From Nonomuraea montanisoli (GTDB taxonomy: Bacteria; Actinomycetota; Actinomycetes; Streptosporangiales; Streptosporangiaceae): a DNA stretch of 64,000 nt. Made by a program: the position numbers and the translations under genes. Where the stretch lies: positions 62,001-126,000 of the forward strand of contig NZ_JABWGN010000020.1 of the NCBI RefSeq assembly GCF_013363975.1, in the 5' to 3' direction. Under the pieces are notes generated by a model that worked only from the letters and a program-made list of their open reading frames with translations, was not told the origin of the DNA and searched no databases. Shown in pieces: positions 24,966 through 32,954 of the stretch (position 1 is the stretch's first letter; the number at the start of each line of letters is the position of its first letter).

Positions 24966-25997
24966 GTGGCCGACCCAGTCACGCTCGACACGCGGGGCAG
25001 CGACTTCGCGCGCCTCTCCAGGAGGATCGCGGAGGCCGGCCTGCTCGACCGGCGCCCGGTCTACTACGCCGTACGGTTCTGCCTGGCCGTGGCCGCCTAC
25101 GCCGGGGGGTGGGCCCTGTTCTGGTGGGCCGGCGACTCATGGCTGCAGCTCCTCGTCGCCGCGGTGCTCGCCGTGGTGTTCGCGCAGTTCGGCTTCCTCG
25201 CCCACGACCTCGGGCACCGCCAGGTGTTCCGGACCCGCCGGCCGGGCGACGTCGTGGGGCTCCTGGCCGGCAACCTGTGCATCGGCCTCGGCTGGGGCTG
25301 GTGGAACGCCAAGCACAACCGCCACCACGCCAACCCGAACCACGACGACCACGACCCCGACGTGTCGCCGGCGGTCATCGTCTGGTCGAACGACCAGGTC
25401 AGGCAGAGCCGGGGGCTGCCGCGGTTCGTGGCCCGATGGCAGGCGTTCCTGTTCTTCCCGCTGCTCACGCTGGAGGCGTGGCACCTGCACGTGGCCAGCT
25501 TCCGCGCGCTCGGCAACCCGGCGCTCAAGCGGCGCTGGGTGGAGCTGGTCCTGTTGACGGCGCACTTCGCGGTCTACTTCGGCGTGGTGTTCGCGACGCT
25601 GTCGCCGGGCAGGGCCGTGGCCTTCCTGCTCGTCCACCAAGGGCTGTTCGGTCTCTATCTGGGCTCGACGTTCGCGCCGAACCACAAGGGCATGCCGATG
25701 TTCACCAAGGCCGACAAGCTCGACTTCCTGCGCAAGCAGGTGCTGACCTCGCGCAACGTCAAGGGCGGCCCGTTCCGCGACGTGCTGTTCGGCCAGCTCA
25801 ACTACCAGATCGAGCACCACCTGTTCCCGAACATGCCGGCGCCCAACCTGCGCCACGCCCAGCCGATCGTGCGCGACTACTGCGCGTCCATCGGCGTGGA
25901 CTACCTGGAGACGGGTGTGCTGGAGTCGTACGGCCAGGCGCTGCGGCACCTGCACGACGTCGGCGCGCCCCTGCGCGCGGCGCCCGCGAGGGCCTGA
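24966..25997 (+). CDS. Membrane fatty acid desaturase
   Basis: A 343-residue membrane diiron desaturase. All three histidine boxes are present: HDLGH (80-84), HNRHH (117-121) and QIEHH (about 281-285), with four membrane segments in two hairpins. The QIEHH box is shared with linoleoyl-CoA (delta-6-like) and similar front-end acyl desaturases. There is no fused cytochrome b5 domain, so it relies on a separate ferredoxin or reductase, none of which is adjacent. GTG 24966 follows GAGGAGA; GTG 24954 is also possible. It may adjust membrane lipid fluidity or feed a lipid product. Confidence 0.92.
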   Translation: MADPVTLDTRGSDFARLSRRIAEAGLLDRRPVYYAVRFCLAVAAYAGGWALFWWAGDSWLQLLVAAVLAVVFAQFGFLAHDLGHRQVFRTRRPGDVVGLLAGNLCIGLGWGWWNAKHNRHHANPNHDDHDPDVSPAVIVWSNDQVRQSRGLPRFVARWQAFLFFPLLTLEAWHLHVASFRALGNPALKRRWVELVLLTAHFAVYFGVVFATLSPGRAVAFLLVHQGLFGLYLGSTFAPNHKGMPMFTKADKLDFLRKQVLTSRNVKGGPFRDVLFGQLNYQIEHHLFPNMPAPNLRHAQPIVRDYCASIGVDYLETGVLESYGQALRHLHDVGAPLRAAPARA

Positions 25998-26000
25998 GCC

Positions 26001-26060
26001 CGGCGGCCGGCTCCCGCGGCACGAGCAGTCCGGCGGCCGGCTCCCGCGGCACGAGCGGCC
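26001..26060. repeat. Two 30-bp tandem repeats after the desaturase gene
   Basis: CGGCGGCCGGCTCCCGCGGC followed by ACGAGC is present twice in tandem (26001-26030 and 26031-26060), nearly identical. It starts 3 bp after the desaturase stop and ends just before the convergent small gene's stop. Confidence 0.8.
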
Positions 26061-26066
26061 CGGCCG

Positions 26067-26279
26067 TCAGTTCTGGCCGAGGCGGCGGCGCAGCTCGTCA
26101 CGCCGCCGCTCCAGGTCGGCGATCAGCTGCTCCTGGTCGTCCGCCATGGCGATCATGGAGCCGATCTCGATCGGGTCGGTCGCCCCGAGCTCGCCGATCT
26201 GCTGGCGGACTTCCTTGTTCTCCGTGCGCAGCCGCACCAGGTCCTCCTCGACCTGCCGCAGCTCATCCTCAGTGCTCAT
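26067..26279 (-). CDS. Small coiled-coil protein
   Basis: This 70-residue protein is almost wholly charged and helical, with heptad-like Leu/Val spacing in ELRQVEEDLVRLRTENKEVRQQIGEL and DQEQLIADLERRRDELRRRL. A short break (GATDPIEIGSMIAMADD) separates two helices, so it may form an antiparallel helical hairpin or dimer. There is no signal peptide. Small proteins of this look are widespread in actinobacteria, but I cannot name the family or a role. ATG 26279 is the only good start (ATGAGC, with GAGGATGAGC upstream). Confidence 0.75.
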   Translation of the reverse strand: MSTEDELRQVEEDLVRLRTENKEVRQQIGELGATDPIEIGSMIAMADDQEQLIADLERRRDELRRRLGQN

Positions 26280-26375
26280 CCTCCTGATCTACCCAGCCGA
26301 AGGCCGCCCGCACGTCGCCGTCACGCTCTCACCCGTCGCGGCGGGCCCGCGTGGCCCCCGTGGACAATGGGGGCC

Positions 26376-27494
26376 ATGCGCGCATCCCGGACTGGCACGG
26401 CCGTCTCGGTCGTCGTGGTCGCCGTCGTGCTCGGCGCCACGCTCGTCACGGCGCTGCTCAGGCCGCACCTGCGGCTGAACGCGCTCGACGTGCTCCTCCC
26501 CCTGGCCGCCGGGGCCGCCACGCTCGCCCGGCTGCGCCACCCGGTGGCGGCGCTGGTCGTCGTGACCGCGGCCGTCGTCGCCTACTACCCGTTCGCCCGG
26601 CTCGACGGCCCGCTGCTGATCCTCATGTTCGTCGTGCTCTACACCACCGCCGACCGGGGTCACCTGGTCGCGGCGGGCACGGTGGGCGCCGCCGCGCTGC
26701 TGGCCCTCGGCTACGGCGAGAGCGGGGACGTCCGGCACATCGACGACAGCATGTTCCTGTCCATCATGGGCTGGGTGGTGGCCTGCATCGCGTTCGGCGG
26801 CGTCACCCGCAACCGCCGCGCCTACCTCCAGGAGGCCGAGCGGCGCGCACGGGAGGCCGAGCACGGCAGGGAGGCGGAGGCCAGGCGGCGGGCCGGCGAG
26901 GAGCGGCTGCGCATCGCCCGTGAGCTGCACGACGTGCTCGGCCACAACATCTCCATGATCAATGTGCAGGCCGCGGCGGCGCTGCACGGGCTGAAGAAGC
27001 GGCCCGAGGAGGCCGAGACGGCCCTGCGCACGATCAAGGAGACGAGCAAGGAGACGCTGCGCGAGCTGCGGACCACGCTCGGCGTGCTGCGGCAGGTGGA
27101 CGAGGAGGCGCCGACCGGGCCGGCCGACAGCCTGGCCCGCGTGGACGCGCTGGTCGCCGCCACGGGGCTGTCGGTGCGCACCGAGCTGTCGGGGCCGCTC
27201 GGGGACGTGCCCACGGAGATCGACCTGGCGGCGACGCGCATCGTCCGGGAGGCGCTGACGAACGTCTCCCGGCACTCCGGGACGACCGAAGCCACGCTCA
27301 CCATCACCAACAAGTCCGGACATCTCGTGATTCGGGTGGAGGATGATGGGCCCGGGGCGACGTACACCGAGGGCAGCGGCTTCGGCGTGCTGGGCATGCG
27401 CGAGCGCGCCACCGCGCTGGGAGGCACCCTGGAGGCGGGCCCGCGCCCCGGGGGCGGCTTCCGCGTGGTCGCGGACCTGCCCCTGCGGAGCTGA
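26376..27494 (+). CDS. NarL-type sensor histidine kinase
   Basis: The 372-residue kinase has five or six membrane segments within residues 8-140, a charged coiled linker (YLQEAERRAREAEHGREAEARRRAGEER), His185 in RELHDVLGHNISMIN and a HATPase_c domain (REALTNVSRHSG, EDDGPGA, GFGVLGMRERA). GACAAT at 26363-26368 is a good -10 box 7 nt before ATG 26376, so the transcript is probably leaderless. An upstream ATG (26367) overlaps that box. It forms a two-component pair with the regulator 50 bp downstream. The stimulus is unknown; cydAB follows the pair. Confidence 0.92.
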   Translation: MRASRTGTAVSVVVVAVVLGATLVTALLRPHLRLNALDVLLPLAAGAATLARLRHPVAALVVVTAAVVAYYPFARLDGPLLILMFVVLYTTADRGHLVAAGTVGAAALLALGYGESGDVRHIDDSMFLSIMGWVVACIAFGGVTRNRRAYLQEAERRAREAEHGREAEARRRAGEERLRIARELHDVLGHNISMINVQAAAALHGLKKRPEEAETALRTIKETSKETLRELRTTLGVLRQVDEEAPTGPADSLARVDALVAATGLSVRTELSGPLGDVPTEIDLAATRIVREALTNVSRHSGTTEATLTITNKSGHLVIRVEDDGPGATYTEGSGFGVLGMRERATALGGTLEAGPRPGGGFRVVADLPLRS

Positions 27495-27544
27495 CCCCGG
27501 CTCCGCCCATCCCCTGTGAACAGCACCACCCCGAACGGAGCCCG

Positions 27545-28213
27545 ATGATCCGCGTACTGCTCGCCGACGACCAGACCCTCGTGCGCGCCGGATTCCGCTC
27601 CATCCTGAGCGACGAGGACGACATCGACGTGGTCGCCGAGGCCCCCGACGGCGCGGAGGCCGTGGAGCAGGCCGGGCGGCACCGCCCCGACGTGGTGCTC
27701 ATGGACATCCGCATGCCGCGCCTCGACGGCCTGGAGGCGACCCGCCGCATCGTCGCCGACCCCCGCCTGGCCGGCGTCCGGGTGATCATCCTGACCACGT
27801 TCGACCTCGACGACTACGTGTACGGGGCGCTGCGGTCGGGCGCGAGCGGCTTCCTGGTCAAGGACACCGAGCCGGCCGAGCTGATCCACGCCGTGCGGGT
27901 CGTGGCCCGCGGCGACGCGCTGATCGCCCCGTCCATCACCCGCCGGCTGATCGCCGAGTTCGCCGGCCGGGTGCAGCGGCCCGAGCCGGGGCCGCAGCTC
28001 AACGCCCTGACCGAGCGGGAGCGCGAGGTCATGACGCTGGTGGCGGCCGGCCTGTCCAACGACGAGATCGCGGCCCGGCTCGTGCTCAGCCCCGCCACGG
28101 CCAAGACCCACGTCAGCCGCATCATGACCAAGCTGGGCGCGCGCGACCGGGCCCAGCTCGTGGTCATGGCCTACGAGGCGGGCATGATCACCCCGGGCTG
28201 GCTCACGCCCTGA
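27545..28213 (+). CDS. NarL/FixJ-family response regulator
   Basis: A 222-residue response regulator with receiver acids DD at 8-9, phosphoacceptor Asp54 (VVLMDIRMP), Thr in ILTTFD and Lys in LVKD, and a LuxR-type DNA-binding domain (LTEREREVMTLVAAGLSNDEIAARLVLSPATAKTHVSRIMTKLG). GGAG precedes ATG 27545. It is the cognate partner of the kinase at 26376. Because cydAB starts 120 bp downstream on the same strand, control of the oxidase is possible but not shown. Confidence 0.93.
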   Translation: MIRVLLADDQTLVRAGFRSILSDEDDIDVVAEAPDGAEAVEQAGRHRPDVVLMDIRMPRLDGLEATRRIVADPRLAGVRVIILTTFDLDDYVYGALRSGASGFLVKDTEPAELIHAVRVVARGDALIAPSITRRLIAEFAGRVQRPEPGPQLNALTEREREVMTLVAAGLSNDEIAARLVLSPATAKTHVSRIMTKLGARDRAQLVVMAYEAGMITPGWLTP

Positions 28214-28333
28214 CACCCGGGCGCGTACCTCCCTGGTGGTACGTCCCGCGCTCCCTGTCACCCGGCGGAGTACGCCAGGTGCCCGCCCGGGCATGACGCC
28301 GCGCGCGGAACCGTCACCGCAGGATCGTGAGCC

Positions 28334-29590
28334 ATGGACACCGTGGACCTCGCCCGCCTGCAGTTCGCCCTCACCGCCGGGGCGCACTTCCTGTTCGTCG
28401 CGCTGACGCTCGGCCTCGCGACGCTGGTGGCCGTCGTGCAGACCTGGGCGACGCTCACCCGCGACCCGGTCCACCTGCGGATGACCCGGTTCTGGGGGCA
28501 GCTCTACATCATCAACTACGCCATGGGCATCGCCACCGGCCTCGTGATGGAGTTCCAGCTCGGCCTGACGTGGAGCGGGCTGACGGAGTTCGCGGGCAAC
28601 ACCTTCGGCGCCTCGCTGGCGATCGAGACGCTGGTGGCGTTCTTCCTGGAGTCCACGTTCCTGGGCCTGTGGATCTTCGGCTGGAACAAGCTGAACCGGT
28701 GGGCCCACCTGGCGGCGATCTGGGTCGTGACGCTCACCGCGTACGCCTCGGCGTTCTGGATCCTCGTCTCCAACGGCTTCCTGCAACACCCGGTCGGCTA
28801 CGAGCTCGCGGACGGCGTGCTGCGGCTGACCGACTTCGGCGCGATGGTCGCCAACCCCACCGCCCAGGTCGCGTTCTTCCACGTGCTCGGCGGCGCCATG
28901 GTCACGGGCGGCTTCTTCGTGGCCGGGGTCAGCGCGTACCACCTGCGCAGGCGCACCGCCGAGCAGGACCTGTTCCGCAAGTCGCTGCGGATCGGGATCG
29001 GCGTGGCGCTGCCCGCGACGCTGTTCACCGCCACGTTCGGCGGGCTCGGCTTCGAGACGCTCCAGCCCACCAAGGCCGCCGTGTGGAGCGGCAGCGCCTC
29101 GCGCATCGCCGCCGCGCAGGCCGAGCTGGCCGCCGCCCACGGCCCCGGCGACTACCTGCCGCCGGCCGGCTGGGTGCACGCCGGCGCCATGACGATGCTG
29201 ATCGCCTTCGCGGTGATGTTCTTCTTCGCCGGGTTGAGCGCCGTGCTCATGCTCATCCGGCCCGCCGTGCGGAGCCTGCGGGTGTGGCACTGGCTGCTGA
29301 CCCTGATGATCCCGGTGCCGTTCGTCGCCATGCTGGGCGGCTGGGTGTTCCGCGAGATGGGCCGCCAGCCCTGGGCGGTGTACGGCCTGCTGACCACGGC
29401 GGAGGCGATGTCGCCGCTGACGCAGACGCAGATGCGGGTCTCGCTGACCGCGTTCGTGACCGTGTTCGCCGCGCTGATCGTGACCAACTACGTCCTGCTG
29501 GCCAGGGCCGCCCGGCGTGGCCCGGACGCCGTGACGCTGGGCGACCGGCCGATCGACACCCCTTCCACCGAGCCCGCCCTGTCCCTCTGA
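28334..29590 (+). CDS. cydA: Cytochrome bd ubiquinol/menaquinol oxidase subunit I
   Basis: CydA carries haems b558, b595 and d and oxidises quinol while reducing oxygen. The 418-residue membrane protein keeps His18 (haem ligand), Glu98 and Glu106 (proton channel, haem site) and His183, at almost the Escherichia coli numbers, and the signature GWVFREMGRQPWAVYG. The Q-loop is short, and the whole protein is smaller than the about 520-residue E. coli form. cydB follows 20 bp later. No cydDC assembly transporter is adjacent. It serves respiration at low oxygen or under stress. Confidence 0.95.
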   Translation: MDTVDLARLQFALTAGAHFLFVALTLGLATLVAVVQTWATLTRDPVHLRMTRFWGQLYIINYAMGIATGLVMEFQLGLTWSGLTEFAGNTFGASLAIETLVAFFLESTFLGLWIFGWNKLNRWAHLAAIWVVTLTAYASAFWILVSNGFLQHPVGYELADGVLRLTDFGAMVANPTAQVAFFHVLGGAMVTGGFFVAGVSAYHLRRRTAEQDLFRKSLRIGIGVALPATLFTATFGGLGFETLQPTKAAVWSGSASRIAAAQAELAAAHGPGDYLPPAGWVHAGAMTMLIAFAVMFFFAGLSAVLMLIRPAVRSLRVWHWLLTLMIPVPFVAMLGGWVFREMGRQPWAVYGLLTTAEAMSPLTQTQMRVSLTAFVTVFAALIVTNYVLLARAARRGPDAVTLGDRPIDTPSTEPALSL

Positions 29591-29610
29591 GGACCTCTGA
29601 GGAGCCCGTC

Positions 29611-30351
29611 ATGGAGATCTTCGTTCTGGCCTTCTTCGCGCTCGGCTACCTCGTCCTGGGCGGCGCCGACATCGGCGTCGGCATGGCGCTGCCGTACCTC
29701 GGCCGCGGGGCGGGTGAGCGGCGCGAGGTGATCGCCGCCATCGCGCCGTTCTTCCTCGGCAACGAGGTGTGGCTGGTGTCCGCGGCGGGCGTGCTCGCGG
29801 GGCTCTTCCCCGAGCTGGAGGGCGAGCTGCTGAGCGGCAACGTCGCGGTGGTGGTGCCGCTGCTGCTGTCCTGGGTGGTGCGCGACATGGGGCTGTGGCT
29901 GCGGGGACGGGTGCCCGGCGTCCGCTGGCAGGGCTTCTGGGACGGCGCGATCGTCGCCGGGAGCTGGGGGCTGGCGCTGAGCTGGGGGGTGCTGCTCAGC
30001 GACGTGCTGCTCGGCCTGCACGGGCCGGTCGCCCTGGCGCCCGCCCTGCTGGTGGCGGTGGTGTTCGGCGCGCACGGGCTGGCCTTCGCCGCGCTGCGGC
30101 TGCGCGGCGAGCTGCGGCGGCGGGCCGCCGTGCTGTCCGGTGGCTCCGGCGAGGCGCGCACGTACGCGCTGACCGCCGCCGCGCTCGTGGTGGTCGGGGT
30201 GCTGGCCGGGCTGCGGCTGCCGCTGACGGCCGGTCCCACGGCGTCGCTGCTCACCCCGGTGATCCTCGTGGTGACACCCCTGCTGGTCGCCGCGCAGGCG
30301 TGGGTCTGGTGGATCTTCCGGCACCGGGTGAGCGGCCCGTCCTACCTGTGA
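29611..30351 (+). CDS. cydB: Cytochrome bd oxidase subunit II, short form
   Basis: CydB is the structural partner of CydA. The start MEIFVLAFFALGYLVLGGADIGVGMALPYLGR and FFLGNEVWLV match the N-terminal half of CydB, though with GADIG instead of the usual GFDLG. The protein has 246 residues, about 100 fewer than E. coli CydB, with about seven membrane segments; the later segments look reduced. Start ATG 29611 has GAGGAG 6-10 nt upstream. It ends in the 21-bp repeat array. It is in an operon with cydA. Confidence 0.88.
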   Translation: MEIFVLAFFALGYLVLGGADIGVGMALPYLGRGAGERREVIAAIAPFFLGNEVWLVSAAGVLAGLFPELEGELLSGNVAVVVPLLLSWVVRDMGLWLRGRVPGVRWQGFWDGAIVAGSWGLALSWGVLLSDVLLGLHGPVALAPALLVAVVFGAHGLAFAALRLRGELRRRAAVLSGGSGEARTYALTAAALVVVGVLAGLRLPLTAGPTASLLTPVILVVTPLLVAAQAWVWWIFRHRVSGPSYL

Positions 30352-30433
30352 GTGCTCTCCCGCGGCCGACGAGTGCTCACCTGCCGCCCGTGAGTGCTCA
30401 CCCGCCGCCCGTGCGTGCTCACCTGCGGCGTGG
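30350..30433. repeat. Four 21-bp tandem repeats at the cydB end
   Basis: Units such as GAGTGCTCACCTGCCGCCCG are repeated four times with a 21-bp period. The first starts inside the cydB stop region (TGAGTGCTC) and the last reaches into the end of the convergent GH13 gene. Each contains the palindrome-like GAGTGCTC. Confidence 0.8.
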
Positions 30434-32107
30434 GTGGGTGAAGGAGTCGTCCGACTTCACCGAGGCGTCCTCCGGCGCCACCTCGGCCGGCGAGGCGCGC
30501 AGCCACCGGCATCCGTGCGGGCCGAGCGGCAGGCGCACGACCCCCTTGTCCGAGACCTCGGTGGTGCCGTCCACGAGCAGGTCGGTGAGCCGGTAGTTCT
30601 CCAGGCCCTCCAGCTTCAGCTCCACGTCCTCGGCCGTCCTGCCCAGGTTGTGCAGGGCGATCACCGACGCGCCGTCGGCGTCGCAACGGTGCGCCAGCAC
30701 GCGCGGGGTGCCAGGGTCGAGCACCGTGTGCGTGCCCCAGGCCAGCTCCGGGGACTCGCGGTAGCGCTCGATGAGGAGCTGGATCCAGCGCAGCAGGGAG
30801 TCGGTCTCGCGCTTCTGGTCCGCCACGTTGACCCGGTCCGGCCCGAAGGGCCCGTCCGGCATGCTCCGCACGGGCTCGGCCATGGTGAAGCCGCCCTCGC
30901 CCGACCACTGCATGGGGGTGCGCACCGCCATCCGGCCCTCCGCGTCCAGGTTCTCCCCCATGCCGATCTCCTCTCCGTAGAACAGCACCGGTGTGCCAGG
31001 CAGCGAGAAGAGCAGGCTGTAGGCCATCTTGATCCGCCGCAGGTCGCCGCCGAGCATGGTGGGCAGCCGGCGGCGCAGCCCCCGGCCGAAGATCTGCATG
31101 TCCTTCTCGGGGCCGAACGCCTGGAAGATCTCCTGACGCTCCTCGTCGGTGAGCTTGTCCAGCGTCAGCTCGTCGTGGTTGCGGAGGAACGTCGCCCACT
31201 GGCAGTCCTTGGGCGGCTTGGGCCGCGACTTGAGCGCCGCGGCCAGCGGCCCGGCGTCTCCCCTGGCCAGCGCGAGCCAGGTGTTCTGCATGCCGATGAA
31301 GTCGAAGCACATGGTGACCTGGTCGCCGAGCCCGTCGCCGAAGTAGCCCATCAGCTCCTTGTACGGCACGTTGACCTCGCCGAGCAGCACCGAGTCGCCC
31401 TTGCGCCGGGTCATGAAGGCCCGCAGGTCGGCCAGGAAGTCGTGCGGGTCGGCGAGCTTCGGCTCGACGTTCTCGATGAGGAACGGCACCGCGTCGACCC
31501 GGAAGCCCGACAGCCCGAGCTCCATCCAGAAGCCGAGGATCCGCGCGATCTCGTCACGAACCTCCGGGTTGGCCACGTTCAGGTCGGGCTGGTGCTTGTA
31601 GAAGCTGTGCAGGTAGTACTGGCCCGACCCCTTGTCGTACTGCCAGATGCTGTTCTCCTTGTCGGGGAAGACCACCATGCTCGGGTCGTCCGGCTCGGGC
31701 TTGTCGGACCAGACGTACCAGTCGCGGCGCGGCGCGTCCTTGCTCCTGCGCGCCTCCTTGAACCACGGGTGCTGGTCGGAGGTGTGGTTGACGACCAGGT
31801 CCGCGATGACCCGCAGCCCCCGGTCGTGGGCGGTTCGCATGAACTCCACGAAGTCGCCGAGCGTGCCGAGCCGGGGGTCGATGGCGTAGAAGTCCGTGAT
31901 GTCGTAGCCGTCGTCCTTGTTGGGGGTGGGGTAGAACGGCATGAGCCACAGGCACGTCACCCCCAGGCCCGCCAGGTAGTCGATCTGCTGCGTCAGCCCG
32001 CGGAAGTCGCCGATGCCGTCACCGTTGCCGTCCTTGTACGTCTCCACGTCCAGGCAGTAGATGACGGCGTTCTTCCACCACAGATCCGAGGTGTACGTCA
32101 GTCGCAT
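30419..32107 (-). CDS. Trehalose synthase-like GH13 alpha-amylase family protein
   Basis: This 562-residue cytoplasmic enzyme shows the GH13 order: DLVVNH (about 103-108), nucleophile Asp205 in GFRVDAVPF, acid/base Glu244 in LLGEVN and the transition-state pair His311-Asp312 in FLRNHDE. The opening WWKNAVIYCLDVETYKDGNGDGIGDFRGL is close to trehalose synthases (maltose to trehalose isomerase). Here YCLD and ETYKD replace the usual YQVYPRSF, and there is no fused maltokinase domain. Substrate could be maltose, trehalose or another alpha-glucoside. It is monocistronic. Confidence 0.88.
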   Translation of the reverse strand: MRLTYTSDLWWKNAVIYCLDVETYKDGNGDGIGDFRGLTQQIDYLAGLGVTCLWLMPFYPTPNKDDGYDITDFYAIDPRLGTLGDFVEFMRTAHDRGLRVIADLVVNHTSDQHPWFKEARRSKDAPRRDWYVWSDKPEPDDPSMVVFPDKENSIWQYDKGSGQYYLHSFYKHQPDLNVANPEVRDEIARILGFWMELGLSGFRVDAVPFLIENVEPKLADPHDFLADLRAFMTRRKGDSVLLGEVNVPYKELMGYFGDGLGDQVTMCFDFIGMQNTWLALARGDAGPLAAALKSRPKPPKDCQWATFLRNHDELTLDKLTDEERQEIFQAFGPEKDMQIFGRGLRRRLPTMLGGDLRRIKMAYSLLFSLPGTPVLFYGEEIGMGENLDAEGRMAVRTPMQWSGEGGFTMAEPVRSMPDGPFGPDRVNVADQKRETDSLLRWIQLLIERYRESPELAWGTHTVLDPGTPRVLAHRCDADGASVIALHNLGRTAEDVELKLEGLENYRLTDLLVDGTTEVSDKGVVRLPLGPHGCRWLRASPAEVAPEDASVKSDDSFTHPRRR

Positions 32108-32210
32108 GGGCCGCCTGCTACCCAGAGGATCGCCCGGAATGCCGGACGTCTCCCGGGGAAGCAGACAACGCCACTAAGGTCTGACCCAGACGATCCCCCA
32201 GGAGGGCACC

Positions 32211-32411
32211 ATGAGCGACCACGCGATCACCTTCGACCTGATCGACGTCGACAAGGACGGCCGCATCTCGGCCGAGGAGCTGGTCCGGCTGATGGAGGTC
32301 CTGGGGCAGCCGATCAGCATGGAGCGGGCCCAGGCCGGCGTGGCCCGGCTCGACCAGGACGGCGACGGGCTGATCGACCTGGAGGAGTTCGGCGCGTTCC
32401 TCAAGGACTGA
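32211..32411 (+). CDS. Small EF-hand calcium-binding protein
   Basis: A 66-residue protein with two canonical EF-hand loops: DVDKDGRISAEE (residues 12-23) and DQDGDGLIDLEE (about 48-59). Each has Asp/Asn at positions 1, 3, 5, Gly at 6 and Glu at 12. There is no signal peptide, so it would bind calcium in the cytoplasm as a buffer or sensor; similar proteins occur in actinomycetes. ATG 32211 is preceded by AGGAGGGCACC. It is divergent from the GH13 gene and convergent with the SnoaL-like gene. Confidence 0.9.
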   Translation: MSDHAITFDLIDVDKDGRISAEELVRLMEVLGQPISMERAQAGVARLDQDGDGLIDLEEFGAFLKD

Positions 32412-32426
32412 CGCGGGTCCCGGCGG

Positions 32427-32849
32427 TCAGAGGCCGGGGAACATGTAGTCGGCGGCAACCCGGCCGCGCTCGTCCAGGACGAGCACCTCGACGCCGCCGC
32501 CCACGCGCTCGCCGCTCTCGGCCGCCACCGTCTCCCAGGTCATCTTGACGACCTCGTTGAGCCGGATGGCGCCGGGCGCGGGCCGGAAGACGTACATGCC
32601 GGATCCGACGAACCTGTCGTAGGAACGGGCCACGCGCACCTCGATGGCGTCGTGGCCGTGGGCCTCCAGGGTGGAGGCGGGGAAGCCCAGCCCCGCGGCG
32701 ATCTCGCGGATCTCCTGGGGCGGCTGCAGGACGTGCGCGGCGTTCTCGGCGAACACGTCCTCGATGGCCTGGCGGCGCAGGGCCGGGTCCGGCTCGTTCC
32801 ACAGCGCGATGTACCGGGCGGCGATATCCTGCGGGTCGGGGTACGACAT
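32427..32849 (-). CDS. SnoaL-like / NTF2-fold protein
   Basis: The 140-residue product looks like a SnoaL-like NTF2 fold: an N-terminal helix pair (PQDIAARYIALWNEPDPALRRQAIEDVFAENAAHV) followed by strands such as RFVGSGMYVFRPA, IRLNEVVKMTWETVA and GVEVLVLDERGRVAADYMFPG. Such proteins are epimerases, cyclases or simply ligand binders; the function here is open. ATG 32849 has AAGGAAGACCCC upstream. It stands alone. Confidence 0.8.
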   Translation of the reverse strand: MSYPDPQDIAARYIALWNEPDPALRRQAIEDVFAENAAHVLQPPQEIREIAAGLGFPASTLEAHGHDAIEVRVARSYDRFVGSGMYVFRPAPGAIRLNEVVKMTWETVAAESGERVGGGVEVLVLDERGRVAADYMFPGL

Positions 32850-32954
32850 GGGGTCTTCCTTCGTACGGTGAGGGCTTCTGCGGGCTCCCACTGTGCGAGG
32901 AGCCCCGCCCGCCCGGCAATTCCCCGCGGGGAATCGCCGGGCCCGCACGATCGT

